A stretch of DNA of 64,000 bases from Dactylosporangium sp040689395 (GCF_040689395.1 NZ_JBFAZX010000002.1:124001-188000); one strand, 5' to 3'. Shown: positions 49,738-58,844, counted from the first letter of the stretch. The notes: a model not told the origin generated them from the sequence alone. A program made the numbers and translations.

Positions 49738-51162
49738 TCAGGTCGAGGCGAGCGCCGGCTCCTCCGCCCGCGCGGGCTCGCGGCGGAAGTTCAGCGCCAC
49801 CAGGATGGTCACGACCATGCCGGCCGCCGCCACCAGCACCGCGGTGCGCAGACCGGAGACGGTGGCGTCGTGCAGCTGCGTGCCGGTCAGCCCGGCCGTG
49901 CCGGCGTTGGCGACGGCGACCAGCGCCGCCAGCCCGACGGCCGAGCCGACCTGCTGCCCGGTCGAGACGATGCCCGAGGCGATGCCCTGGTCGAACAGGG
50001 CGGTGCCGGTCGTGGCCGCGGCGAACATCGTGGTGAAGATGACGCCCTGCGCGACGTTGAGCACCACCATCGCCGGCAGCAGCGCGAGGTATGACCCACC
50101 GGCGCCGATGCCGAAGCCGAGCGCGACGGTCGACACGACGCCGACCGCGAGGCTGGTGACCAGCGTCGCCCGGTTGCCGAACCGGGTCGCGAGCCGCCCG
50201 CCCAGCATCGAGCCCACCGCGCCGGCGCCCATCGGCACCACGTAGGCCAGCCCGGTCTGCAGCGCGCTGTAGCCCAGCACCTGCTGGAAGTGGACGGTCA
50301 GGAAGTACAGCAAGGTCCCGAAGGTCGCCATGAACAGCAGCGTCACGCTCACGCCGGTGCTGAGGTTGCGGTTGCGGAACAGCCGCAGCGGCATCAGCGG
50401 CGAAGCGGTGCGCGCCTCGATCGCGACGAACGCGACCAGCAGCACGATGCCGCCGGCGGCGCAGGCCAGCAGCAGCGGCGACGTCCAGCCGAGGACCGGG
50501 CCCTGGACCAGCGTGAAGACGACCAGGGTCACGCCGACGGTGGCGGTGACGGCGCCGGGCAGGTCGAACCCGCGGCCGGTGACGCGCGCGCCGTCGGCGG
50601 GCAGCAGCGTGTACGCCAGCGCGATGGCGACCCCGGCGAGCGGGACGTTGACGAAGAACACCGCCTCCCACCCGAACGCCTGGGTGAGCACGCCGCCGAG
50701 CAGCGAGCCGAGGACCATGCCGCCGGCGCCGGCCGCGGCCCACACCGAGAACGCCCGGTTACGCTCGCGGCCCTCATCGAACGAGGTGACCACGAGCGAC
50801 AGCGTCGCGGGGAACAGCAACGCGCCGCCGAGGCCCTGCGCGGCGCGGGCGGCGATGAGCAGCCCGGGGTGACCGGCGAGGCCGCCGACGAGTGAGGACG
50901 CGGCGTAGAGCGCGAGGCCGGCGACGAAGACACGGCGGCGCCCCACGAGGTCGGCGGCGCGACCGCCGAGGAGCAGGAAGCCGCCGAACGCGACCGCGTA
51001 GGCGCTCACCACCCACTGGAGGTTCTGCGTGGAGAAGCCGAGGTCGGCGCCGATCTCCGGCAGCGCGACGTAGACGATGTTGTAGTCGATCGAGGTGATG
51101 AGCTGGGCGAGGCCGAGGAGGGCGAGCACGAGGCCGGCCCGTCGCGGCGTAACGGTGTCCAT
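49738..51162 (-). CDS. MFS drug exporter, 14-TM DHA2 (EmrB/QacA) type
   Basis: A 474-residue membrane transporter with about 14 helices. The DHA2 features are D-Y-N-I-V-Y-V-A-L-P-E-I near the start, motif A as G-G-R-A-A-D-L-V-G-R-R-R, and R-A-A-Q-G-L-G-G-A-L. It would export the cluster product or a toxic intermediate in exchange for protons. The ATG at 51162 follows AAAGG; upstream frame is not supported. It is last in a leftward operon with the three genes to its right. Confidence 0.92.
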   Translation of the reverse strand: MDTVTPRRAGLVLALLGLAQLITSIDYNIVYVALPEIGADLGFSTQNLQWVVSAYAVAFGGFLLLGGRAADLVGRRRVFVAGLALYAASSLVGGLAGHPGLLIAARAAQGLGGALLFPATLSLVVTSFDEGRERNRAFSVWAAAGAGGMVLGSLLGGVLTQAFGWEAVFFVNVPLAGVAIALAYTLLPADGARVTGRGFDLPGAVTATVGVTLVVFTLVQGPVLGWTSPLLLACAAGGIVLLVAFVAIEARTASPLMPLRLFRNRNLSTGVSVTLLFMATFGTLLYFLTVHFQQVLGYSALQTGLAYVVPMGAGAVGSMLGGRLATRFGNRATLVTSLAVGVVSTVALGFGIGAGGSYLALLPAMVVLNVAQGVIFTTMFAAATTGTALFDQGIASGIVSTGQQVGSAVGLAALVAVANAGTAGLTGTQLHDATVSGLRTAVLVAAAGMVVTILVALNFRREPARAEEPALAST

Positions 51163-51172
51163 CGTGGACCTT

Positions 51173-51913
51173 TCAACGGTCGGTGCCGGAAGGGTTGTCG
51201 AGCAGGTATCGCCACCGGCCGTCCGGGCCGCGGCGGGCAACGTCGGTGGCGGTGCCGCCGACCCGGATCGGATCGCCGTCCGCCGCGGCGATCTCGGTGG
51301 TGTGGTCAGTGACGAGCAGCGCGATCCCGTCGGCCTCGTAGACGTGCCGGATCCGGATCTCCATGTGCCGGACCTGGCCGAGGAAGCCGGTGATCGAGCG
51401 GCGCAGCTGCGCACCGGTGACCGGCTCGCCGGGCCGCGGCGCGAGCACCGCGCCGGACTCGAACAGCCGCAACGCGGCCTCCGCGTCACCGGCGTTGTAC
51501 GCGCGCTCGACGAGCTCGACGAGCTGCTGCGGGCTGTCGGCGCCGCCGCCGGGACGGGTCATCACCTCGAAGGCGTGGCCGTCGACGCTGTCGAAGTAGA
51601 AGCCGCGCCCGCCGCCCCAGGTGTTGACGGCGCCGGGGCCGTGGTGCAGCGGGCCGGCCCAGAACGGCCGGCCCGCGTCGCGCACGCGACCGAGGATCGC
51701 GTCGAACTCGGCGGCGGTGACCTCGAAGGCGAAGTGCTGCGTGGTCACCTCGTCGACCTGAACGAATTCGAGCAGGACGCCGCCGTCGAGCCGTACCGCG
51801 GGGAACGGCCCGGACCATCCCGGCTCGGGCAGCCCGAGCGTGTCCGCCAGCTCACGGGCGGACCGCCGGGCGTCCCGGGCATGCACAAACGTGTGGTTGA
51901 GCCGGACCGCCAT
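51173..51913 (-). CDS. VOC (glyoxalase-like) domain fused to a SnoaL-like domain
   Basis: A 246-residue two-domain protein. Residues 1-122 are a VOC module (L-N-H-T-F-V-H at the start, H-F-A-F-E-V in the middle and G-H-A-F-E-V-M at the end), which may bind metal or a planar ligand as resistance proteins do. Residues 125-246 are a SnoaL/DUF4440-like cone (L-V-E-L-V-E-R-A-Y-N-A-G-D-A-E-A). It starts two bases after the hemerythrin gene's stop (TGACGATG). Possible roles are binding or modifying the product; no reaction can be assigned. Confidence 0.78.
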   Translation of the reverse strand: MAVRLNHTFVHARDARRSARELADTLGLPEPGWSGPFPAVRLDGGVLLEFVQVDEVTTQHFAFEVTAAEFDAILGRVRDAGRPFWAGPLHHGPGAVNTWGGGRGFYFDSVDGHAFEVMTRPGGGADSPQQLVELVERAYNAGDAEAALRLFESGAVLAPRPGEPVTGAQLRRSITGFLGQVRHMEIRIRHVYEADGIALLVTDHTTEIAAADGDPIRVGGTATDVARRGPDGRWRYLLDNPSGTDR

Positions 51914-51915
51914 CG

Positions 51916-52566
51916 TCAGGCCGTGCCGAGCAGTCCGGCGCGCCACTGCGCGTACTGCTGCCCCCCCGGTCCCTCCCAGAACTGCAGGACCTCCGGGGGC
52001 AGGCCGCCGACGAGCTTCTCCCGCTCGTGCGGGGTGGCGTCCTCGAGGCCTATACCGAGGAAGACGAGCGCCTTCTCCTGCGGGATCGAGTCGCGGCCGC
52101 GCACCTCGAAGGCCTGCCACTCGTCGGGCGTGATGTGCTGGCGGATCAGCGGCAGGACGTTGCGCTCCTCGTCGGTGAGGTGCTCGTCGGTGAGCGCCGA
52201 CACGCGGTCCACGATGCCGGCGAGCCGGTCGCGGTCGGCCGCGGCGGCCTTCTCCCGCCAGCGCGGGTTCAGCTCCGCGACCTCGCGCAGCAGCTCGTGC
52301 AGTTCGCCGTGCTGCTTCTCCATGCGGTGCACGAGGTCGGCCTGCGGGCCGGCCCGGTCGAGCAGGAGCGGCCAGAGCAGGCTGTCCTCGCCGACGTGGT
52401 GCTCGTGCAGGGAGTCGGTGATGTCGGTGAGGTGCTCGCCGACGACGGCCGCGCGGTCGTGGTCGCCCTCGGCCACATCGGCGACGAGCGTGGCCAGCAG
52501 GCGCAGCTCCCGGCGGTACACCTGGTGCACCCAGGCCATGCCCCACGGGTCTAGTGGTTCGGTCAT
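51916..52566 (-). CDS. Hemerythrin-domain protein
   Basis: A 216-residue helical protein with the hemerythrin HHE histidine/glutamate pattern: H-E-H-H-V-G-E-D near 54, H-R-M-E-K-Q-H near 80 and D-E-H-L-T-D-E-E near 127. It probably binds a di-iron centre and senses or scavenges O2 or reactive species. AAGGAG precedes the ATG. It sits between a quinone-oxidoreductase-like gene and the VOC gene, in an operon that looks devoted to protection and export. Confidence 0.87.
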   Translation of the reverse strand: MTEPLDPWGMAWVHQVYRRELRLLATLVADVAEGDHDRAAVVGEHLTDITDSLHEHHVGEDSLLWPLLLDRAGPQADLVHRMEKQHGELHELLREVAELNPRWREKAAAADRDRLAGIVDRVSALTDEHLTDEERNVLPLIRQHITPDEWQAFEVRGRDSIPQEKALVFLGIGLEDATPHEREKLVGGLPPEVLQFWEGPGGQQYAQWRAGLLGTA

Positions 52567-52578
52567 GATGCCGTCTCC

Positions 52579-53499
52579 TTACGCGACCAGAACGATCTTG
52601 CCGAGGGTGTGGCGGCGCTCCAGCAGCTGGTAGGCATCGGCCACCTGCTCCAGCGGGAACGACGCCTCCACCGGGACCTCCAGGCGGCCGTTCGCGACGA
52701 GGTCGGCGAGCTCGGCGAGCACCTCCGGGGTGGAGGCGTCGTTGTTGCCCTGGGCCTTCACCCCGTGCTGCGCGACGGCCGCGAAGTTGATGAGCGTGTT
52801 GATGCGGTCCGGCTGGACGCCCAGCTGAAGCGCGAGGTCGACGTAGTCGCCGCCGAACGCGTCGACAAACGCGTCGATCTTGTCGCCGGCCGCGGCCCGC
52901 ACCCGGTCGAGGACGCCGTCGCCGTAGGCGACCGGCGTCACGCCGTGCTGCCGCAGCCAGTCGTGGTGCGCCTCGCCGGCCAGGCCGATGACCGTCGCAC
53001 CGGCGTGACCGGCGAGCTGGACGGCGATCGAGCCGACCCCGCCGGCGGCGTTGGCGACGACCACCGTGTCGCCCTCGCCGACCGCGACGGCACGCACCGA
53101 GGCATACGCGGCGGCACCGGCGGTGTAGAGCGCCCCGGCGACCTCCCACGGGACCTGCGCCGGGCGGCGGGTGAGGTTGCCCACCGGCACGAGGACCAGC
53201 TCGGCCTGGGCGCCGCGCTCATCAGTCCAGCCGATGACCTCGTCGCCGGCGGCGAACTCGGTGACGCCCGGTCCGGCCTCCTCGACCACGCCGGCCACGT
53301 CGCGGCCCTGGCCCGCGGGGAACGAGGTGGGGTACACCTTGTCGAGGAAGCCGCCGCGGATGCCGGACTCGACCGGGTTGAGCCCGGTCGCCCGGACCCG
53401 CACGAGCACGGTGCCCGCCGAGGGCGTGGGCTGCTCCACCTCCTCGACCTGCAGCACCTCGGTGCCGCCGAACCGGTCGAATCGCACAGCGCGTGGCAT
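52579..53499 (-). CDS. Quinone-oxidoreductase-like medium-chain dehydrogenase (zinc-independent)
   Basis: A 306-residue MDR/QOR-type NADPH enzyme. N-P-V-E-S-G-I is the family N-terminal motif, and A-N-A-A-G-G-V-G-S-I is the cofactor loop. The structural and catalytic zinc cysteines are absent. The ATG at 53499 has AGGAG ten bases upstream and is preferred to an upstream GTG. First gene of the leftward protection/export operon; it may reduce quinones or quinone imines. It is divergent from a second QOR-like gene, with a shared intergenic operator candidate. Confidence 0.88.
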   Translation of the reverse strand: MPRAVRFDRFGGTEVLQVEEVEQPTPSAGTVLVRVRATGLNPVESGIRGGFLDKVYPTSFPAGQGRDVAGVVEEAGPGVTEFAAGDEVIGWTDERGAQAELVLVPVGNLTRRPAQVPWEVAGALYTAGAAAYASVRAVAVGEGDTVVVANAAGGVGSIAVQLAGHAGATVIGLAGEAHHDWLRQHGVTPVAYGDGVLDRVRAAAGDKIDAFVDAFGGDYVDLALQLGVQPDRINTLINFAAVAQHGVKAQGNNDASTPEVLAELADLVANGRLEVPVEASFPLEQVADAYQLLERRHTLGKIVLVA

Positions 53500-53583
53500 G
53501 GTTGTCACTCCTGATGGGTGTGAGGAATCCGGACAAGACGACCGTCCCACCATGGGTGGGCACTGAGAATCGGACCGTTTTAC

Positions 53584-53603
53584 CTAGGACCGGCAACCCT
53601 TGG
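53584..53603. promoter_or_regulatory. CTAGGACC-N6-CCTTGG element between two divergent reductase genes
   Basis: The sequence is CTAGGACC, six bases, CCTTGG. All 14 fixed bases and the spacing are repeated upstream of the XRE-family regulator at 56856. It lies about 85 bp from each of the two divergent start codons. A CCCACC-ATG-GGTGGG repeat lies nearby to the left. Confidence 0.6.
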
Positions 53604-53677
53604 GTAAGCGAGTGAACTTGACGGAAACGGCCCCGGCCCGCTGAACGGCGCCACCGCGGAGGGCAGAATCCGCAGGT

Positions 53678-54655
53678 ATGCGTGCCGCCTACATCGAGCG
53701 GCTCGGGCCGCCGGAGCTTATCCGGTACGGCGAGCTGCCGCCCCCCGTCCCAGGCCCCACCGACGTCCTCGTCGACGTGATCGCCACTACGGTGAACCCG
53801 GTCGACACGTTCGTGCGCTCGGGGCTGTTCCGCACCCCGCTGCCGATGCCGTTCGTCGTCAGTCGTGACCTGGTCGGCACGGTGGTGCGGGCCGGACCGG
53901 GCGCGGCCGGGTTCGCGCCCGGTGACACGGTCTGGTGCAACAGCCTCGGCCACGCGGGCCGGCAGGGCGCCGCGGCCGAGCAGGCCGTCGTGCCGGTCGA
54001 GCGCCTGTACCGCCTGCCGGCCGGGGTGGCGCCGGCCGACGCGGTGACCGTCGTGCACCCGGCCGGTACCGCCTATCTCGGCCTGTTCACCCACGGGCGG
54101 TTGCGGGCCGGCGAGACGGTGGTCGTCGAGGGCGCCGCCGGCAACGTCGGCTCGGCACTGGTCGTGCTGGCGGCGCAGGCCGGTGCACGGGTGGTCGCGA
54201 CGGCCGCGGCGCACGACGCCGAGTACTGCGCCGGGCTCGGCGCCGACGAGGTCCTCGACTACCGCGCGCCGGACCTGGCCGACCGGCTCGCGAAGGCCTG
54301 CCCGGACGGCATCGACCTGCACCTCGACACGTCCGGGCGCAACGACCTCGCAACCGTGGTCGAGCTGCTGGCGTTCCGCGGACGGGTGGTGCTGCTCGCC
54401 GGCGCCGCGGCCCGGCCGGTGCTGCCGGCCGGTGCGCTCTACATGCACGACCGCACCGTCACCGGGTTTGTCATCTCGCACGCCACCACGGGCGAGCTGG
54501 CCGAGGCCGCGGTGACGATCAACCGGCTGCTGGCGGCCGGGCGGCTGCGCCCGCGGGCGACGGTGGACCTGCCGCTGTCGGCGACCGCGGAGGCCCACCG
54601 CATGATCGAGCGGGGCGAGCTGCACGGCCGCCGCGTGGTCCTCACACCGTCCTGA
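53678..54655 (+). CDS. Quinone-oxidoreductase-like medium-chain dehydrogenase
   Basis: A 325-residue MDR/QOR-type NADPH enzyme. N-P-V-D-T-F-V replaces the zinc-binding start, G-A-A-G-N-V-G-S-A is the cofactor loop and D-L-H-L-D-T-S-G the later family segment. It is related to but clearly different from the divergent gene on its left. Its end is 10 bp from the end of the convergent PucR-like regulator. The function is probably quinone or enone reduction. Confidence 0.88.
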   Translation: MRAAYIERLGPPELIRYGELPPPVPGPTDVLVDVIATTVNPVDTFVRSGLFRTPLPMPFVVSRDLVGTVVRAGPGAAGFAPGDTVWCNSLGHAGRQGAAAEQAVVPVERLYRLPAGVAPADAVTVVHPAGTAYLGLFTHGRLRAGETVVVEGAAGNVGSALVVLAAQAGARVVATAAAHDAEYCAGLGADEVLDYRAPDLADRLAKACPDGIDLHLDTSGRNDLATVVELLAFRGRVVLLAGAAARPVLPAGALYMHDRTVTGFVISHATTGELAEAAVTINRLLAAGRLRPRATVDLPLSATAEAHRMIERGELHGRRVVLTPS

Positions 54656-54665
54656 GCGCCCCCGG

Positions 54666-56618
54666 TCACCGGCGCGGGCCGCGCGGCTCGCCGGACAGCG
54701 TGTCGCGCAACCGGAAGAGCCGCAGCGCGAGCTGTACGTCCAGTGCCTTCACCGGCCGCTGCCAGTCGGGGCCGAGCAGTTCCTTCACCCGTTCCAGGCG
54801 CCGCGCCACGGTGTTGGGATGGACGTGCAGCCGCTCCGCGGCGTTGGTCGGGCTGCCGCCTGCCTCGAAGTAGGCGTCGAGCGTGCGGGTGAGATCGGTG
54901 AACCGGCGGCGGTCGTGGTCGAGGACCGGGCCGAGGACCGCGTCGACGAACGTGTCGACCCCGCTGCGGCCGGACATCAGCACCCCGAGGAAGCCCAGCT
55001 CGCGCCCGGAGGCGCCGCGGCCGGTGAGGTCCAGCGCGGTGAGCGCGTCGAGGCAGCGCAGCGCCTCCCGGTGCCCGGCCGCGAGCGCCGCCGCGCCGCA
55101 GACCGGGCCGGCGGCACCGATGGTGACCGGCGTGCCGAGCAGCGACGACAGCTCGCCGGTGACGGTACGGGCCGCCGCGCCGGGGTCGGTGCCGGGCAGC
55201 ACGAGCACGAGGTGCCCGTCCGGCGTGCCGCTGAGGCCGCCGGTGCGCCGCGCGTATGAGGCGGCCCAGATCCCGGGGCGGCCGGGGCGGTGCTGCCCCG
55301 GATCGCGCGAGGTGCCCGCGGTGCCGTCCTCGGGCCGGGCGACGAGCACGACGTGCGGCCGGTCGAGGTCGACGCCGAGCCTGCGGGCGGCCCGGTCGAG
55401 CCGCCGGCGCGGGCGCGGCGGCGTGACGAGCAGGTCGTCGAGGAGGTCCTCGCGGGCGTGCTCCTCGGCGGCGCTGCCGGCGTGGTGGCGCAGTACGACG
55501 GCGGCGGCCTGCGCGATCAGCGGCAGCACCTGCCGCTCGACGCCGCTGAGGACGCGCCCGGCGCGGACGAGCAGCGTGCCGAGCGGCCGATCCCCGGCGA
55601 CGACCGGCACCCGCCAGGTCGTCGGGCCGATCGCGACCGGCTCACGGTCCGCGGGTCCGGGCATGTCCGGGCAGAGCGGCTCGTCCTCGTCCGGCCATGC
55701 CGTCCGTGCCGGCCCGCGGGTCGTGGCCAGGGCCCGGCCGTCCGCGTCGTACAGCCGGACCGCACCGCCCAGGCGCCGGCCCGCCTCGTCGACGAGCTCC
55801 TGCGGGTCGCCGGACACGGCGAGGTCGACGAGGGCCCGGTGCACGGCGCCGAGCTCGCGGACGCGTCCCAGATCGGCGGCGGTGCGGGCGGTGGTGTTCT
55901 CCAACCCCGACAGCCGGGCGACGGTGCGGTCAAACAGCCGGGCCTTCTCGATCGCGGCCCCGGCGAGCTCGGCGAGCGAGCCGAGCAGGGCGCACTCGTC
56001 CGCGGTGAACGGCCGCGCCCGCCGGTCGGCGGCGTAGAGCACCCCGAACGGGCGTTTGCCGAAGCGTCCGGTGCCGTGGCCGAGCCGGACGGCGATCACC
56101 GCGCGCAGCCCCTCGGCCCGGACCAGCCCGGCGAGCGGATCGCCGCGGTCCTCGGCGGTGCCGGCGGTCCACCCGGGCATGGTCGCCGCGGCCGCGCCGA
56201 CCGTGTCCGCCGGCCGCCCCGGCGTGGTCTCCCCGGGCCCGCCGGGGCTGTCCCATGCCCCGCATACCGGCCCGGTCTCGCTGAACGCGTCGGCCGCGTC
56301 GGCCGTCCACTGCGGGCCCGGGCCGGCGAGTGCGGCGGCGGCCAGGCCGTCGTCGCGCGGTATCCGGAACCCCGGTGCGAGGCCCGAGGCGAGACCGTCG
56401 ACGGCGCGGATGGTGAGCGCGGCCTGCTTGTCATCGAGCACACCGACGAACGCGAGCGACAGACCGAGAAGCCGCCGCGCCTGCCGCGCGACCACCGGTA
56501 ACAGACTCTCCAGATCAGTGGGGACAGCAAGATCGTGCGCGGCGTCCACGAGGGCGGCGAGGCCCCGGTGTACGTCTGCCTGGTCGTCATCCCGCACCGG
56601 CGCGAAGCGTGGAACCAC
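54666..56618 (-). CDS. GAF-domain regulator with PucR/CdaR-type C-terminal helix-turn-helix
   Basis: A 650-residue cytosolic regulator. An N-terminal GAF domain (about 20-235) contains a long Gly/Pro-rich insert near 110-160. A second sensory region is around 245-375, and the C-terminal PucR-type HTH is seen as L-D-A-Y-F-E-A-G-G-S-P-T-N-A-A and L-H-V-H-P-N-T-V-A-R-R-L. The GTG at 56618 has GGAGG at good spacing; a GTG two codons earlier sits too close to it. It may respond to a small aromatic or redox signal and control the cluster. Confidence 0.86.
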   Translation of the reverse strand: MVPRFAPVRDDDQADVHRGLAALVDAAHDLAVPTDLESLLPVVARQARRLLGLSLAFVGVLDDKQAALTIRAVDGLASGLAPGFRIPRDDGLAAAALAGPGPQWTADAADAFSETGPVCGAWDSPGGPGETTPGRPADTVGAAAATMPGWTAGTAEDRGDPLAGLVRAEGLRAVIAVRLGHGTGRFGKRPFGVLYAADRRARPFTADECALLGSLAELAGAAIEKARLFDRTVARLSGLENTTARTAADLGRVRELGAVHRALVDLAVSGDPQELVDEAGRRLGGAVRLYDADGRALATTRGPARTAWPDEDEPLCPDMPGPADREPVAIGPTTWRVPVVAGDRPLGTLLVRAGRVLSGVERQVLPLIAQAAAVVLRHHAGSAAEEHAREDLLDDLLVTPPRPRRRLDRAARRLGVDLDRPHVVLVARPEDGTAGTSRDPGQHRPGRPGIWAASYARRTGGLSGTPDGHLVLVLPGTDPGAAARTVTGELSSLLGTPVTIGAAGPVCGAAALAAGHREALRCLDALTALDLTGRGASGRELGFLGVLMSGRSGVDTFVDAVLGPVLDHDRRRFTDLTRTLDAYFEAGGSPTNAAERLHVHPNTVARRLERVKELLGPDWQRPVKALDVQLALRLFRLRDTLSGEPRGPRR

Positions 56619-56793
56619 TGGCACCTCCGGTCAGCTGGCTCGAACGGGCCGCGTCAGCGCCACGGCGGCGCATCGTCGCGCTTGCCGGACAGGGGCGGGC
56701 CACCGACAGAGGGCATGGATGTTCGTCGCTGCATGTCTTTCGAGAGCTAACACCAACATCGGTAGGCACTCAAGTACGCTCAGTGTTACATCT

Positions 56794-56806
56794 CCTCGTT
56801 ACGAGG
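56794..56806. promoter_or_regulatory. Short palindrome CCTCGT-T-ACGAGG
   Basis: A perfect 6-bp-arm palindrome with a one-base centre lies in the divergent gap between the PucR-like regulator and the XRE-type regulator. It may be an operator of either. It is short enough that chance occurrence is possible. Confidence 0.35.
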
Positions 56807-56855
56807 CTCGCCGACCTGCAGCGACGCGGCGACGGCGGATGAGACAACAGGATGA

Positions 56856-56875
56856 CTAGGACCAACGATCCTTGG
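56856..56875. promoter_or_regulatory. CTAGGACC-N6-CCTTGG element upstream of the XRE regulator
   Basis: This second copy of the 14 fixed bases with the same 6-base spacer lies 25 bp before the regulator's ATG. Inner bases also form CCAA-N6-TTGG. Its position suggests autoregulation by the adjacent regulator, which would then also control the divergent reductase genes at 53.6 kb. Confidence 0.6.
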
Positions 56876-56900
56876 CTAGATCGGAAGGGCTCAGTCCATC

Positions 56901-57773
56901 ATGGGCAGCATGAACCGCCGTGAACTCGCCGACTTCCTCCGCCGCTGCCGCGAGCGGCTGCAGCCGCAGGACGTCGGGCTGTCCGCCGGCGCCCGGCGCC
57001 GCACGCCCGGCCTGCGCCGCGAGGAGGTCGCGCAGCTCGCCGGCATGTCGGCCGACTACTACATGCGGCTCGAGCAGGCCCGCAGCCCGCAGCCGTCGAC
57101 GCAGCTGCTCGCGCCGCTGGCCCGGGCGCTGCGGCTCAACGACGACGAGCGCGACCACCTCTACCTGCTCGCCGGGCACCGGCCGCCGATCGGCCGGCAG
57201 GCCGGCAACCACGTACGTCCGGGACTGCTGTTCCTGCTCGACCGGCTGACCGACGCACCGGCCCAGATCCTCAACGACATCGGCGATCTGCTCGCGCAGA
57301 ACGCGCTCGCCGAGTCGCTGTTCGGCGGCGTGTGCTCCACCCAGCCGCAGAACCGCAACATCGTCTGGCGGTGGTTCACCGACCCGTCCATCAGGGCCGC
57401 GTATCCGGTCGAGGACCAGGCCTACTACGGTCGCCTGCACGTGGCCGACCTGCGCGCCGCGCTGGCCCGTCGCAGCGGCGATCCGGCCGCGCTCGACCTG
57501 GTGCGGCGGCTGCGGGCGGCGAGCGAGGAGTTCGAGACGCTCTGGGAGCGCCACGAGGTGGGCGTGCGCCGGCAGGGCAACATCCGGGTCATCCACCCGA
57601 CCGTCGGCGTGATCGATCTCAACTGCGAGCAGCTGCTGTCCCCGGCCGAGGACCAGCACCTGCTGCTGTTCACCGCCTCACCCGGCAGCCACAACGCGAA
57701 GCAGCTGGAGCTGCTGCGGGTCGTGGGCCGCGAGCTGTTCCCGGGACTGCGCGAGGACGCCCACACGTCCTGA
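56901..57773 (+). CDS. XRE-family regulator with MmyB-like ligand domain
   Basis: A 290-residue regulator. The N-terminal helix-turn-helix has the signature R-T-P-G-L-R-R-E-E-V-A-Q-L-A-G-M-S and Y-Y-M-R-L-E-Q. The C-terminal MmyB-like PAS-fold domain has A-Q-N-A-L-A-E-S-L-F-G and W-E-R-H-E-V. Regulators of this group usually control a neighbouring oxidoreductase gene. The start may be 56901 or the ATG three codons later. The matching elements at 53584 and 56856 are candidate targets. Confidence 0.9.
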   Translation: MGSMNRRELADFLRRCRERLQPQDVGLSAGARRRTPGLRREEVAQLAGMSADYYMRLEQARSPQPSTQLLAPLARALRLNDDERDHLYLLAGHRPPIGRQAGNHVRPGLLFLLDRLTDAPAQILNDIGDLLAQNALAESLFGGVCSTQPQNRNIVWRWFTDPSIRAAYPVEDQAYYGRLHVADLRAALARRSGDPAALDLVRRLRAASEEFETLWERHEVGVRRQGNIRVIHPTVGVIDLNCEQLLSPAEDQHLLLFTASPGSHNAKQLELLRVVGRELFPGLREDAHTS

Positions 57774-57866
57774 GCCCGTCCTGAAAGGCCCACCTTGGGG
57801 CGAATCATGCGGTTTTACCTATCTCTCCGGTAGGAGTAATAGGAAGTTAACGAAGGAGGCGACGAG

Positions 57867-58826
57867 ATGAGCAGTATCCCCTTGGTCGACCTGGAGCCGT
57901 GGTTCTCCGGCTCACCGGCCGACCGCGCCGCCGTGGCGGCCCAGATCGACCGCTCGTTGCAGGTGTCGGGCTTCCTGCTCGTCACCGGGCACGGCGTGCC
58001 GACCGAGTTGCGGGACCGCACCCGCGCCGCCGCGCGGCGGTTCTTCACGCTGCCCGAGGAGCAGAAGCGGCCGTACGCGGTGCCGGTCGGCGGTCGCGGC
58101 TGGCTCGCCCCCGGTGTCGAGGCCAACGGCTACCTCGAGGGCGTGGAGTCACCGCCGGACCTCAAGGAGTCCTACTCCGTTGGCTCCTCCGTCGAGGCCG
58201 GCGACCCGGCGGCCGACCTGAGCTGGCACCCGGCGAACGTGTGGCCGGCCCCCGTGCCCGAGCTCGAGGCCGCCGCCCGCGAGTACATGGATCGCATGCG
58301 TGCGCTCTCCGACGACCTGCTGACGATCTTCGCCGCGGCCCTCGACCTGCCCGCCGACCACTTCACCACCCACACCCGGCACCCGAAGTACACGCTGAAC
58401 ATCAACCGGTACCCGCCGCTGGACGAGGTCGGGCCGCCGTCGGACGGGCAGTTCCGGATCGCCCCGCACACCGACTTCGGCACGGTCACCGTGCTCGACC
58501 GGGAGCCCGGCGTCGGCGGCCTGCAGGTCTTCAGCGCCGCGGGCGAGTGGGAGGACGCGCCGTACGACCCGGCGGCCTTCACGGTCAACATCGGCGACCT
58601 GATGGCTCGCTGGACCGGCGACCGCTGGCGCTCCACCCGTCACCGGGTGCTCCCGCCGCAGGCGACCGCGCCCGATGAGGACCTGGTCTCGCTGGTGTTC
58701 TTCTACGTCAGCGACCGCGACGCGCGCATCGCCTCCCTCGCACCGCCGATCGGCCGGGTCGAGCACCCGGAGATCTCGGCGTCGCAGTACCTCTACGAGA
58801 AGCTGCAGGCGATCAGCGTTGGCTGA
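57867..58826 (+). CDS. Isopenicillin-N-synthase-family Fe(II) oxygenase with altered RxS motif
   Basis: A 319-residue non-haem iron oxygenase. The iron ligands are His201, Asp203 (A-P-H-T-D-F-G) and His259 (S-T-R-H-R-V). The arginine that normally binds the 2-oxoglutarate or substrate carboxylate (RxS) is replaced: L273-V-S reads where R-x-S is expected. Either another residue takes its place or the enzyme uses a different co-substrate. AGGAGG lies nine bases before the ATG. It could perform hydroxylation, desaturation or ring closure in the cluster. Confidence 0.85.
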   Translation: MSSIPLVDLEPWFSGSPADRAAVAAQIDRSLQVSGFLLVTGHGVPTELRDRTRAAARRFFTLPEEQKRPYAVPVGGRGWLAPGVEANGYLEGVESPPDLKESYSVGSSVEAGDPAADLSWHPANVWPAPVPELEAAAREYMDRMRALSDDLLTIFAAALDLPADHFTTHTRHPKYTLNINRYPPLDEVGPPSDGQFRIAPHTDFGTVTVLDREPGVGGLQVFSAAGEWEDAPYDPAAFTVNIGDLMARWTGDRWRSTRHRVLPPQATAPDEDLVSLVFFYVSDRDARIASLAPPIGRVEHPEISASQYLYEKLQAISVG

Positions 58827-58844
58827 GCCGCCACTACACCCTGC

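Noticed and set aside
48005..50743. A 912-codon leftward open frame spanning the acyl reductase gene and most of the MFS gene
   Set aside because: It runs out of frame over two genes with clear family motifs and no domain is visible in it.
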